Below, in pieces: positions 48,841-58,682 of a stretch of DNA of 64,000 nt; position 1 is the first letter of the stretch; every line of letters begins with the position of its first letter. The notes below the pieces were generated by a model. It was not told where the DNA came from. It worked only from the letters and a program-made list of their open reading frames with translations, and did no database searches. A program made the translations under genes and the position numbers. The stretch spans positions 151,466 to 215,465 of the forward strand of contig JXTC01000054.1 of the NCBI GenBank assembly GCA_002914845.1. Reading direction: 5' to 3'. This DNA comes from Trema orientale. Its lineage: Eukaryota > Streptophyta > Magnoliopsida > Rosales > Cannabaceae.

Positions 48841-48920
48841 CTAAAGAGTAAAAAAAAAAAGGAAAACGTTACTATTTTTTGTACAGTGAAAGCAGAGGGC
48901 ATGAACAACATTTTCATGCT

Positions 48921-50318
48921 TTTTTTAGTTATATATAATGATATGTATATATTTCTATAATTTCAAGTCAGCAGATGATCATCCTTATCCATTTGGACTA
49001 AATTAACCATATAAAAATTCATAACCATTAATTAATGCCTTGAACATGTCCAAGAAGGATCAAACAGTTCAGGACATAATGTATAGCCAAATCTTAGAAG
49101 AAAAAGAAAGGGACGGTTGGCGGTTAAGTACCGTTTGACAGCTCACGATAAAGATTTTTTTTTTGCTTTCTTTTCCATTTTTTATTTTTCAAAAGATACC
49201 ACTGACAGATAAATTGGGATTTAGAAGGAAATTAAGAACAGATATAGGCCAATTATATAAGGTGGGAAGCATAATTTCTCAAAATTATTTCAAATTGGTA
49301 TATAAATAACAATTTCTAAGCACGACTTTTTCAATCCCAGATATGATACAGATCTTCTAGCTTCCAATTCTCTTTCTAATTAAAAATTGGAAAAACATAA
49401 AATATAAATCAATGTCAAAGTTTGTTTTATTTTTTTTAACTTGTTTCTATTAGTTTTATTAATTTGTAGGTCCCGTGATCATGTTAATTCAAAAATATAT
49501 AAGGTGGGAAGGATACTGGCTCAAAATTATTTCAAATTGGTATATAAATAACAATTTCTAATTACGACTTTTTCAATCCCAGATATACAAATAAAAAGCA
49601 AAAGATACAGATCTTCCAATTCTTCTTCTAATTAAAAATTGGAAAAACAATAAAATATAAATTAACGTGAATGTTTATTTTATTTTTTTAAAACATTTTT
49701 TATTAGTTTTGTTGATTTGTAATTTTGTAGGCATCGTGATCATGTTATACAAATGTTACAGAAATCTTATAATAAGCTTTTTTAAACTGCCTAGCTAGTC
49801 ATGGAGTTTAATAGCTCTCCTAACTTAATTCATCAACTCGTTGGTTGTTTGAGATTTATCTGCTTTACCTTATTATTTGTTAGTATCTTAACGGCTATAT
49901 CTTGTCACTTTTTTTTTTTCTCTACTAATTTGCAGTCTTTTGCTATCTAGAAATTTTTCTTTCTTAGGTTTTTCCAGACATTTATAATGAGATATATTCT
50001 TGGAGGGTGTTATCCAAAGAGAATAATTTTAGTAATTAATTAAAGGCTACCCTTACAGTTTTAATTAACTTACCTTTGCCCTCCTGAGTTCCATGATGTT
50101 GGGTTTTCATTTAATTAAGCAGTTATGAAGATTCAGTGCTTCTAGCCGGCACAAAACGCGCACAAATTAAAGATTTGGCTGGGATGGCAATAACTTGGCA
50201 ATATTCATCACAACTATTCACGTCTCCATATAGAAATATATATTATAATACTAATAATAATAATAATAATAAGTATATACATACACAATTAATGTGGGTT
50301 ACTTTATTTTAAAAATAT
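48921..50318. other. Non-coding region with 242-bp tandem duplication
   Basis: It holds the duplication at 49256-49740 and the upstream region of the secreted repeat-protein gene. I see no other gene. Confidence 0.5.
49256..49740. repeat. Diverged tandem duplication, two units of about 242 bp
   Basis: Units starting at 49256 and 49498 share TATAAGGTGGGAAG, CAAATTGGTATATAAATAAC, GACTTTTTCAATCCCAGATA, AATTAAAAATTGGAAAAAC and CGTGATCATGTTA words in order, with small indels. Confidence 0.8.
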
Positions 50319-50320
50319 CC

Positions 50321-50327
50321 TATATAA
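50321..50327 (+). promoter_or_regulatory. TATA box of the secreted repeat-protein gene
   Basis: TATATAA within CCTATATAAACCCC lies about 98 bp before the start codon at 50419, with a CA-rich leader between. It is a well-formed plant core promoter. Confidence 0.65.
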
Positions 50328-50418
50328 ACCCCTTATTCTAGGCTTATACTTGCTTAACTCACTCCATCTATAACACACATAGAGCAACACTACTCTGATC
50401 AGCAAATAACAAGTAAAG

Positions 50419-50838
50419 ATGATGAATATCAATTCTAGATTTATGTTTCTTCTGTCCCTGGTTTTTGCTGCTACAACAATTTGCACCGCGCAACAGACAC
50501 TGAGAATTACAGTAACTGGTTCTCTTACATTTGACGGTAATACTCTTATAGGTACTCTTACAGTCGACGGTGGTACTCTTATAGTTGACGGTACTCTTAT
50601 ATTTGACGATGGTACTTCTATTACAATTAACGGTGATGCTCTTATAGTTAACGATGGTACTCTTATAGTTGCCGGTGATACTGCGGTTGTTGCTACTCTT
50701 ACAGGTGACATTGGTATTACAGATACACGTACAGTTGTCGCTGTAGCTTTTACAGTTCACGGTGGTAGTACTCTTACATTTGGAGGTGATGCTCTTACAG
50801 TTGCCGGTGGTAACCTTGCAGCTGTTGTTCCCGTGTAA
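50419..50838 (+). CDS. Small secreted repeat protein, 139 aa, function unknown
   Basis: An intact frame runs from ATG 50419 (a second Met follows at once) to TAA 50838. Residues 1 to about 24 form a classic signal peptide: a short polar start with Arg, a hydrophobic core FMFLLSLVFAA, and a likely cleavage after CTA before QQT. The rest is nearly all short repeats built on GTLIVDG, such as GTLTVDGGTLIVDGTLIFDD and DALIVNDGTLIVAGD. They are rich in Thr, Gly, Val, Ile and Asp, with very few charged basic residues and no Cys after the signal. Alternating hydrophobic and Gly/Asp turns suggest a beta-solenoid or beta-sheet stack. A good TATA box lies upstream, a 3' hairpin and AATAAA downstream. 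I know no named family that fits. Two antisense frames are also open, a side effect of the codon-periodic repeat. Confidence 0.72.
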   Translation: MMNINSRFMFLLSLVFAATTICTAQQTLRITVTGSLTFDGNTLIGTLTVDGGTLIVDGTLIFDDGTSITINGDALIVNDGTLIVAGDTAVVATLTGDIGITDTRTVVAVAFTVHGGSTLTFGGDALTVAGGNLAAVVPV

Positions 50839-50942
50839 GATATTCTTACTGGTTTCGGTGGCAGTAAGTAACAGATGATCTTCAACAAAAACGCTAATAA
50901 TAATAAGTGGGAGAACGTTAATGTTCTTGAAGCAAGTTTGGT

Positions 50943-50980
50943 TCGATCGTGGTCATGAAGTACTTCTACATGACGATCGA
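50943..50980 (+). other. Hairpin in the 3' region of the repeat-protein gene
   Basis: TCGATCGT (50943-50950) pairs with ACGATCGA (50973-50980). An inner CATG/CATG pair (50954-50957 with 50969-50972) extends the stem after small bulges. It lies about 105 bp after the stop codon and before AATAAA at 51045, so it would be in the transcript. Confidence 0.6.
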
Positions 50981-51044
50981 GCTATCTTTGTTGTCACCTC
51001 TTGTTGCGGATATCTTTAATTACTTTGCGTCTTTCTATTCTAAA

Positions 51045-51050
51045 AATAAA
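51045..51050 (+). terminator. Likely polyadenylation signal
   Basis: AATAAA, overlapping a second AATAAA four bases on, about 207 bp after the stop of the repeat-protein gene, followed by a GT-rich stretch. Confidence 0.5.
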
Positions 51051-51357
51051 TAAAGTGTGTGCTTGTGTGTTTTGTCTCCCATTTACTGTTCTATCTACAT
51101 ATGCATCATGTATGGATATAATCCATTTCTATTTCAGAATCACGAAAGTCCTCTATATATGATGCATGTTTTTAATTTGGATTTTTATATTATTGTGATA
51201 AATAAAGTACTATTTGTCAGTTTGTCTCAAATTCTATTGTTGATTATGAATTTTTAATTATGAAGAGGCAGTGAATTTTTTAATATGCATTTATTGCCTA
51301 ATCTAGCTCCATCCAGAAAAGTGAGAAAGCGATCTTGTCTTCATATATTGCTTAAGT

Positions 51358-52053
51358 GTCACGATCCAGAGCCCGGACCAGTGGCAGAAATGAAATTTCA
51401 CTAAGATGTAAAATTCTTTGATTTATTTTAAAAAAATCTTAAAACTTCAATTTTATAAAAAGTTCATTTAAATAAAATATTTAGAATTTCATCCCATAAA
51501 TCTCTCTCACATCGTATACACCATTAAACATAGGTCGAATAGTAATTGAAAAACAGAATTCAGATTAAAGTTCAAGTAAAATCAACATTTACAACAAATA
51601 TCAAATACCAAAATGGCATACATAAGTTCACGGATGTAATGGAAAGTAGTAATCTTAGTTCAATGCTAATACAAAATCTAAACAATGCAAACACTATAAT
51701 AACAAGCTTCTAGCATTACCAAGATAACGAGCTACAGTCAGAAATAGCCTCTTAATCCTTTTCATCACCAATGTCGCACTGATCATCACATGAGGAATGA
51801 AGGTAGGGAGTGAACATGAAATGCCCAGTAGGAAAGTCGTTATTTCGATGGAAAATATTTTAGTGATAGAAAATTTTTATATGGTTAGTTTAAATCCAAA
51901 ACATATATATAGATATATATATATATAATCCAGACCTATAATTCATATATATATATATATATATGTATAAAGCAGTATAATCAAAACTATTTTTAGGGAG
52001 TCGGACACAATATATTTGTGTTACGTTAAAATAATTGATAGAAAAACGACGAC
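51358..52053. repeat. Possible gypsy LTR fragment and AT microsatellites
   Basis: It opens with TGTCACGATCCAGAGC, like the block at 23624, and contains AGTGAACATGAAATGCCCAGTAGGAAAG-type sequence reminiscent of gypsy LTRs. TA microsatellites lie at about 51,905-51,965. No clear end or target duplication was found. The right part is probably downstream sequence of the minus-strand Bet v 1-like gene. Confidence 0.3.
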
Positions 52054-52270
52054 TTAGTAGCTTGGCTCAAACTTATCAAACCACTTGAGGAATCCTAAGG
52101 CGGCGATAAACTTGTCTTGCTCTTTCCCTTGGAGAGGAGTGAATGAGAAAGTGACCCTATATGGATCGTACATCTTGTGTAGGTCACCTGCCACCACTCG
52201 ATAAGTCACCGACCGTCCACTCTCCACCCTCTCAATTTCTCGGTTGACTCTTTCACATAGTTTTGTTCCG
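52054..52270 (-). pseudogene. Last exon of a Bet v 1 / major latex protein-like gene, interrupted gene
   Basis: The minus strand from an acceptor (TTTGCATGCAG, 52281-52271) to TAA at 52056-52054 encodes 72 codons. They include SVTYRVVAGDLHKMYDPYRV, TFSFTPLQGKEQDKFI, then AALGFLKWFDKFEPSY. This fits the C-terminal half of a Bet v 1/MLP-like protein, a small ligand-binding fold. Between DKFI and AALGFLK about 25 residues usual for the family are absent, although the frame is kept. The upstream exon is not in the window: a copia element (52288-63489) sits in the intron 17 bp from the acceptor, and nothing in 63495-64000 looks like exon 1. The gene is therefore probably non-functional, but loss of expression is inference. 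Confidence 0.72.
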
Positions 52271-52287
52271 CTGCATGCAAACGAATC

Positions 52288-52728
52288 TGTTGGACTCTTG
52301 GCCCAAATTCGTATTGGGCGCCCATAGTTGGTGCATGACCCAAATTGGATTAGATTACGTATGATATTTGAGTGGAATATCTGATAGGCCTCTATTAATT
52401 AGGGATATTTTTCCTATTCTTTAGGGATATGGGAATATCCTTATTTGAATAGAAAAGATACGTACGCTCTCTATTTAATTCATTAATTGACAGGCCTGAG
52501 TATGGTACAGAAATAATAGGCTCTCTCCTCTCTCTCTCTCTCTACAAAAAGAATTTCAGTGAGTGCTCTTGAGTGGTAGAATCTATAGTGGTTATTCTTG
52601 TAACGCCACTAACCGCGAGTTTACAAAGAGAAGTCTTTTTACAACGGACGTGAGGCACCAAGGCGATTCCTATACCGGCGGTAGGTTTGAGGATTCATCT
52701 GGCACCACCGCCAACCACGCTTCCGACA
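52288..52728 (+). repeat. 5' LTR of the second copia element, 441 bp
   Basis: Starts TGTTGGACTC and ends TTCCGACA, one base before the primer site. It contains a CT microsatellite (about 52,520-52,545). Copies of its sequence recur at 59793-60238 and in the two halves at 60240-60366 and 63265-63489. Confidence 0.93.
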
Positions 52729-52729
52729 T

Positions 52730-52741
52730 TGGTATCAGAGC
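52730..52741 (+). other. Primer-binding site (initiator Met tRNA type)
   Basis: TGGTATCAGAGC directly after the 5' LTR, identical to the site of the first copia element. Confidence 0.93.
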
Positions 52742-53179
52742 GGCTGTTGGTGGGCTCTGTTTTCCGTTGGAAAAAGGGCTAAGGAGGGAGGTACATGAAT
52801 TCTTAAACCGAAAACACCCATAATATGCCATGTTTTTGGTTTATAAAGTTTTGGATATTATTTGGTCGTGATTTTTTAATATGTGGTAGATTATTACGTA
52901 TATATTCTACCATAAAAATCTGAAAATCGTTTGATGTATGATTTGAGAGATTTTTTGAGTCAAATTTGTTTTACCCAAAAGTTTGACTGTATTTTTTGAT
53001 CGTATCGTTATCTGATCGGACTTGATTTTAATTTTAACAGAATCTACGTAAAATTATCTTTCCAACCATATATAATATGTATTTTTTAGAATTTTATTTG
53101 CGGAGATATGATTTTTTGAATTTTACGTCATATCTGTAAATATTTTTTTTGATTTAGCAACCTGATATTGAATCACACT

Positions 53180-53580
53180 TTCTCTGGGAGAGAGTGTGTC
53201 TCACTCGCCATTGTAGCGGCAGAGTTGGAAGTAACGAGGCATGTCACCGGAATGAAGACGACGAGACGAGTACGGTGGACGCGGTATTGATCCAGTACCG
53301 GTGACGTAAGGTGGCTCGTGGTCCCCACGCACCGTATCGGCGCGTATGAATGCCTGGCAGCATTTGGCGCCAAGCTTGTGGCTGCTGGGCCGCACCTGTG
53401 TGTGCTGGCTCAGCGCCCATTGCTGGCCTCAGGGCCACTAGGCCTCAGGCTGTGCCTGTGTGCGCTAGCCCAGGGCCCAGCTGCCCAGGCGCTGGCCCTT
53501 TTGGGCCGCGCCCAGGGCGCTGGGCTTAAGCCGCGCATGGGCCTCCCGCCCGCATTTGGGCCGCCCGCCTGCCATTTTAT
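53180..53580 (+). other. GC-rich block in copia leader
   Basis: In an otherwise AT-rich element this stretch of about 400 bp is dominated by GGGCC, GGCGC and GCCCAG words, densest at 53,340-53,575. Open frames on both strands here are a side effect of high GC and show no known domain. Confidence 0.7.
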
Positions 53581-53595
53581 ATATATAAATATATA

Positions 53596-53840
53596 GGTTG
53601 CCAATCCGGTAGGTTTTTTTTTTTTTTTTACCTATGTGTAGGTATTTTTTTTCTAGCCGTTGGATCATCATCTAACAATGATCTAACGGCTAAAATGAGA
53701 TACATAAAAAGACGTGCACCATTAATGCTTTTTCTCTCTCTTACTTTTTAATATAAAAAAATGTGCAAAATTTTTTTTCATTGGCCCAATTAATACCTAT
53801 GCATAGGTAAAAAAAAAAATACCTACTGGATTGGTGCCCA
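53596..53840 (+). mobile_element. MITE copy 1 (TA-flanked)
   Basis: The ends GGTTGCCAATCCGGTAGGT and the complement of ACCTACTGGATTGGTGCCCA are similar inverted repeats, next to TA-rich flanks as for TA-targeting MITEs. The inside has poly-T with ACCTATGTGTAGGT and a minor hairpin CCGTTGGATCATCATC...GATCTAACGG. Confidence 0.75.
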
Positions 53841-53891
53841 CATATATATATGTGGGCACCAATCCAGTAGGTATTTTTTTTTTTACCTATG
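53802..53891. repeat. Perfect 90-bp palindrome without spacer
   Basis: The centre is CATATATATATG at 53841-53852. Going outward every base pairs to 53802 and 53891, including the two facing MITE ends, 11-base A and T tracts and part of a CATAGGT/ACCTATG word. The first mismatch is at 53801/53892. Confidence 0.9.
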
Positions 53892-54094
53892 GGTAGGTAT
53901 TTTTTTTAACCAATAAAAATCTAACAAATATATTTTTTTATTGTAAAAGGTAGGAGAGAGAAAAGTCATTAATTATGCACGTCTTTTTATGCACTTCATT
54001 AGAGCCATTGGATCACCATCAGATGATGATCTAACGGTTCAAAAAAAATACCTACCCATAGGTTAAAAAACAAATACCTACCGGATTGGCAACC
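53854..54094 (-). mobile_element. MITE copy 2, opposite orientation
   Basis: Same family as copies 1 and 3 but inverted: GGGCACCAATCCAGTAGGT at the left and ACCTACCGGATTGGCAACC at the right. Its left end and the right end of copy 1 form a perfect palindrome. Confidence 0.75.
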
Positions 54095-54118
54095 TATATA
54101 TATATGTATATATATAGA

Positions 54119-54356
54119 GGTTGCCAATCCGGTAGGTATTTTTTTTTTACCTATGTGTAGGTATTTTTTTTTCTAGCCATTGGATCATCATCTAACAATG
54201 ATCTAATGGCTAAAATGAGATGCATAAAAAGACGTGCATCATTAATGCTTTTTTTCTATCCTATTTTTAATATAAAAAAATATGCAAAAAAATTTTTCAT
54301 TGGCCCAATTGATACCTATGCATAGGTAAAAAAAAATACCTACTAGATTGGTGCCC
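54119..54356 (+). mobile_element. MITE copy 3
   Basis: Begins GGTTGCCAATCCGGTAGGT and ends ACCTACTAGATTGGTGCCC, same orientation as copy 1 and highly similar inside (CATTGGATCATCATCTAAC, AAAAAGACGTGCATCATTAA). Confidence 0.75.
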
Positions 54357-55029
54357 ATATATATATTTAATTAAAAAAAAAGGTTGCCGATTAAAAAAAA
54401 AATTCCAGAATATATATATATTTTTTCTTTCCAGATTTAATTTAAAAAAAAAAGGTTACATATTTTTTTTTGTGAGAATTAAAATATGTTTTTTTGTGCA
54501 CTTTATGTGACATTTCATTATATATTAATTATGTGTAATTTTTTTTTGTGTGTTGATTATGTATATGTGCAATTTTTTTTTTGAGTAAATATGCATGTAT
54601 ATATTTGAATGACAATATTTATGATATAATTAGTGGCTTATTCATTTATAGCACTATTTAATATTGTCATAGTAAGCATGTTAGGATTTAATTAATTTGT
54701 AATTATTTTAAATTATATTTAATTTATTTAATTGCAATTACATGCTTATTTTTGTACATAATTATGTAATATGTATATTAGAAACATGCTAGGAATGTCA
54801 CATTTTAGTGGGAGTATAGTGGTAGAATTAATTATTCTCCTATAACATTTTGCGCAAAGTTTAGATTTAATCTTTATAATAAACCTAGACATAGGAGATG
54901 ATTATGAGCGTAGCGATTTTTTGATTTTGTGTCTAGTGAGAATTATTTAGATTAGTCTAGAATTTCTGCTGCAAAATAATTATGTGTGGTGTATTTAATT
55001 ATCTGTTTATCCTTTACGCGCATGAGTAG
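54357..55029 (+). other. Rest of copia leader before gag
   Basis: AT-rich, with several poly-T tracts and no coding signal. It leads into the gag ATG at 55030. Confidence 0.6.
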
Positions 55030-55921
55030 ATGGCTTCTAAGAGCATAGTGGCTGATTTGAATAAGGGCGAGAAATTGGATGGTGACAACTATGATATCTG
55101 GCACCGAAAAATCCAACATATTCTCGATGAGCAAGAGGTTTTGGAAACCTTGACCCAGACGATGCCCGCACCTGAGAATGGCAACACTGCTCAACACCGT
55201 CACGATCAAGAAGCCTATCAGACTTGGCTTAAGAAAGACTGTTGTGCGCGCTTTACCATGCTAAGCAGCATGCACAATGACTTGATTGGCGAGTTTGAAG
55301 AGCATGCCACCGCTCAGGAAATGTGGGGTGCCCTGAAACTGAAATTTGGTGGAACGTCTGCTACCAGACTTCGTGCGCAGAACATCAGGTTTGACTCCTA
55401 TAAGATGCGCCCTAGCCATACCATGAAGCAGCATCTTAGAGCGATGTCATCAATGATTCGTGAACTTAAAGCAGCTGGCCACCCTCGATCTGAAGAGCAA
55501 CAGATCCAAGCAGGAATTCGTTCCTTACCACCTTCGTGGGAGCCGATGGTCATCACTATGACTCATAGTGAGAACATCAAAACTTTTGATGACCTGTCTC
55601 GCCACCTTGAGCTTGAAGCTGAGCGCTTAGAAGCTGCCAAACCAAGCAAAGACTCAAAACCTTGGAAGCGCCTATGTGGCGAATAACCAGCGCGGGCCAA
55701 GAGGGGCCAAGTGTAAGAATCAAGCTCCTAGGAGTAATTCTGGTAATGGACCCGCGCCTAAGAAGGCAAGGACCATCCGGTGCAAGAGAGGCAAGTGCGG
55801 TGGAAAGGGCAAGAATGGCAGATGCTACAACTATGACAAGGAGGGACACTTCGCTCGTGATTGCACTGAGATGAAAAAGGAGCGACCGAACACATCGCGA
55901 GGGACCGAGTCAGGTTCGTAG
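55030..55921 (+). pseudogene. copia gag with frameshift
   Basis: The first frame (55030-55686, 218 codons) has the usual copia gag start with GDNYDIWHRKIQ and a helical middle. Near 55660-55690 the reading moves to another frame (55676-55921) with basic residues and a zinc knuckle, CYNYDKEGHFARDC. The second knuckle cysteine is Tyr here, so zinc binding would be lost. It ends with a stop at 55919-55921 before the protease region. Confidence 0.88.
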
Positions 55922-58682
55922 AGTATCGTCGAATTCCGAAGGGGGGCCGAGGGCTCTATATGGGAAATGGAGCCAGCGTGCAAGTGTTAGGCATTGGCAC
56001 TTAAAAGCTGGAATTGCGTAGGGGTCGCACTTAATTGCTCCATGACGTTCTTTATGCTCCGGAAGTTCGACAAAACCTTTTATCAGTTGTGTGTTTGCTT
56101 AAGTTGGGTTTTATTTTTAATTTTCGTAGTACTGGTTGTGATATTTATTTGGGAACAGATTTTAATGGTTGTGGTTCTTTCATGGATGGTTTTATTATGT
56201 TGGATATTATTTATTCATATAATAATAACAATGCTGTTTCTTATACGACTACTGCAAATAATATTGATTCCGTTATATGGCATGCTAGACTAGGCCGTAT
56301 AGGGCAAGATAGAATATATAGATTAGCTAGAGATTGTCTCTTGGGACAACTCGCTAAAATTAACTTACCCACTTGCGAATATTATTTGGCGGGAAAGTCA
56401 ACTAGGAAATCTTTTGGAAAAGCCACATAGGCAACAATTCCTTTGCAGCTAGTACATTCTGACATCTGCGGACCAATGAATGTGAGGGCAAGGCACGGTG
56501 CCACCTATTTCATCACTTTCATAGATGACTTTACGCGTTACAGTCATGTCTATTTGATCCCCCATAAGTCGGAAGCATTGGAATGCTTTAGACGATTTAT
56601 GAACTTGGTTGAGAATCAAACAGAGAAGAACATTAAGACTCTCAGGACAGACCGTGGCCGCGAGTATCTATGTGAGCAATTCAAGGAATTATGTGATGAA
56701 AAAGGCATTCTTCGACAGCTAACAATTCCTGGCACTCCGCAGCAAAATGGTGTAGCAGAGAGAAGGAATCGTATGCTGTTAGAAATGGTTAGGTCGATGA
56801 TGGCGCAGGCCAACCTCCCAATATCTTTCTGGGGGGATGCTTTATTGACTGCGGCCTACATCCTTAATCGAGTACCCTCAAAATCAGTTCCATCAACTCT
56901 TTATGAGCGATAGACAGGGCGAAAGCCCGAATTGGGTCATTTATGCCCATGGGGTTCAGCGGGGTATGTTCACACTACTTCTCACAGGCATGGGAAGTTA
57001 GGCCCAAGGGCGCACAAATGCATATTCATCAGATACTCTGATGAATCGAAAGGATATGTAATGCTTGGTGAACAACCCGATGGAATTGTAACTGAAATTG
57101 AGTCGCGAGATGTAGATTTTCTTGAGGAGGAATTTCCAAGAAGATGAGATATGGATAGAAACCTGGAGCTATATGAGATTGAAGAACCAAATGAAGGCGC
57201 TCTAGTTTCAACTTCAGAAATCGAGAGCGACTCTATTTCTAGTGGGAGTTTACCATTAGATGTTGGTTCTCAAAATCCACAACTGCGTAAGAGCCAACGT
57301 AGAAACGTCCCTCGTCGTTGTTTTGAGATTGAGGGGGAAGCATTCATGTGCGCTTCACAGGATGAAGATAAGCCTAAGAATTATCGAGAGGCACTTTCAT
57401 CTCCTACTTCTGAGAAATGGAAAGCTGCCATGATTGAAGAGATGGAGTCTATGAAGAAAAACCAAGTCTGGGATTTGGTGAATCTTCCACCTGGGCGAAA
57501 AACTATTGAGAACAAATGGGTTTTAAAAGTCAAACGCCAGGCAGACAGATCCATAGAAAGGTACAAGGCATGACTTGTGGCGAAAGGCTACACCCAGAAG
57601 GAGGGTATTGACTATGAGGAGACCTTCTCACCAGTAGTGAGGTTTGCCTCAATTCGCCTAATTCTAGCTATTGTCGCTCATTTGGACTTGGAACTTTATC
57701 AAATGGATGTTAAAACTGCATTTCTCAATGGAGAACTAGATGAAGAGATCTACATGGATCAACCTGAGGGCTTTGAGACAAAAAAACAATAGCGCAAAGT
57801 TTGCAAGCTCCGCCGTTCCATTTATGGCTTAAAGCAATCATCTAGGCAGTGGTACTTTAGATTTTATCGAGCCATTATTTCTAATGGGTTTACGATGGTT
57901 GANAAACTGCAAACCCATTGACACTCCTATCGCAAAGAATGATGCCTTAAGCCTTGATATGTGTCCAAAGACTCAAGAGGAAAAAGATTACATGGCTCAA
58001 GTTCCCTATGCCAGTGCTATTGGAAGTTTGATGTACGCCATGATGTGTACTCGGCCCGACAATTGCTATGTCGTTGGGTTAGTCAGCCGATTCCAGTCGA
58101 ATCCCGGCCTTGCTCATTGGAAAGCAGTGAAGAGAATACTTCGATACCTAAAAGGGACAGCTGATTACATGCTTTGCTATCAGGCGTCGGATTTGCGCTT
58201 AATCGGCTATAGTGATGCTGATTCGGGTGGTGACCTAGATGAGCGTAAATCGACTTCTGGTTATGCTTTCTTGCTCAGCAATGGCGAGCAATGGCGCCAT
58301 ATCTTGGAGCAGCAAGAAGCAGTCCTGTATAGCATTATCCACTATGGAATCGGAGTATGTTGCTTGCTCAGCCGCTGTACAAGAAGGTATTTGGTTAAAG
58401 AGGTTCCTTGCACAACTTGGAGTTGGCACATGCGCTTTAGAGCCTGTTACTATACATTGTGACAGCATAGCTGCGTTGGCTTATGCAAAGGACCCAAAAT
58501 ACCATGGAAAAACTAAACACATCGATATTCGATACCATTTCATTCGTGATATGGTTGCGCAAAAGGAGGTGGTCCTGAAGCATATTTCTACGAGTCGCAT
58601 GGTTGCTGATCCATTGACTAAGCCTATTGTTCGAGAGGCTTACCAGACCCATGTTAGAAGTTTGGGGCTGCGTAGATTGTGA
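55922..58682 (+). pseudogene. copia pol remnant (protease tail, integrase, RT, RNase H)
   Basis: After damaged protease sequence, a piece with LLHDVLYAPEVRQNLLS (about 56,025-56,090) leads into the integrase. This includes HSDICGPMNVRARHGATYFI (56,452 on), DRGREYL and [10 protein letters not shown], with a stop at 56911-56913. After a further stop near 57,145, the RT N-terminal part follows (57,410-57,900) with [27 protein letters not shown] and SIYGLKQSSRQW, with stops at 57571-57573 and 57790-57792. At N 57903 the sequence jumps to NCKPIDTPIA, so the YVDD catalytic region, roughly 80-90 residues, is missing. RNase H runs to 58682 with one frameshift near 58,240. It ends TKHIDIRYHFIRD and a short tail. 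Stops at sites such as CGA to TGA fit cytosine deamination. Confidence 0.9.

Larger units (their letters stand above)
44341..48920. other. Repeat-rich non-coding region, possibly Helitron 5' part
   Basis: No gene is recognised. It contains about 200-bp units at 45540-45800 and again at 48420-48840 (two adjacent copies), and about 270-bp units three times at 47215-47950. There is a run of Gs at about 47686-47700 and an (AG)n stretch near 46430-46450. A hairpin with 7-bp stem (GCATGAA-CAACATT-TTCATGC) lies at 48899-48919. If the Helitron 5' end is near 48,900, this is its upstream region. Confidence 0.45.

Noticed and set aside
48899..48925. Plus-strand Helitron 3' end (hairpin then TTTTTTTAG-T)
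   Set aside because: The last bases are TTAG, not CTRR, and the only Helitron genes in the area run on the minus strand.
50304..50760. Two antisense frames of 130 and 135 codons over the secreted repeat gene
   Set aside because: Open only because the sense repeat is codon-periodic; no signal peptide or promoter in that direction.
53318..53671. Several frames on both strands in a GC-rich block
   Set aside because: High GC removes stops; Ala/Pro/Gly-rich products without a known domain.
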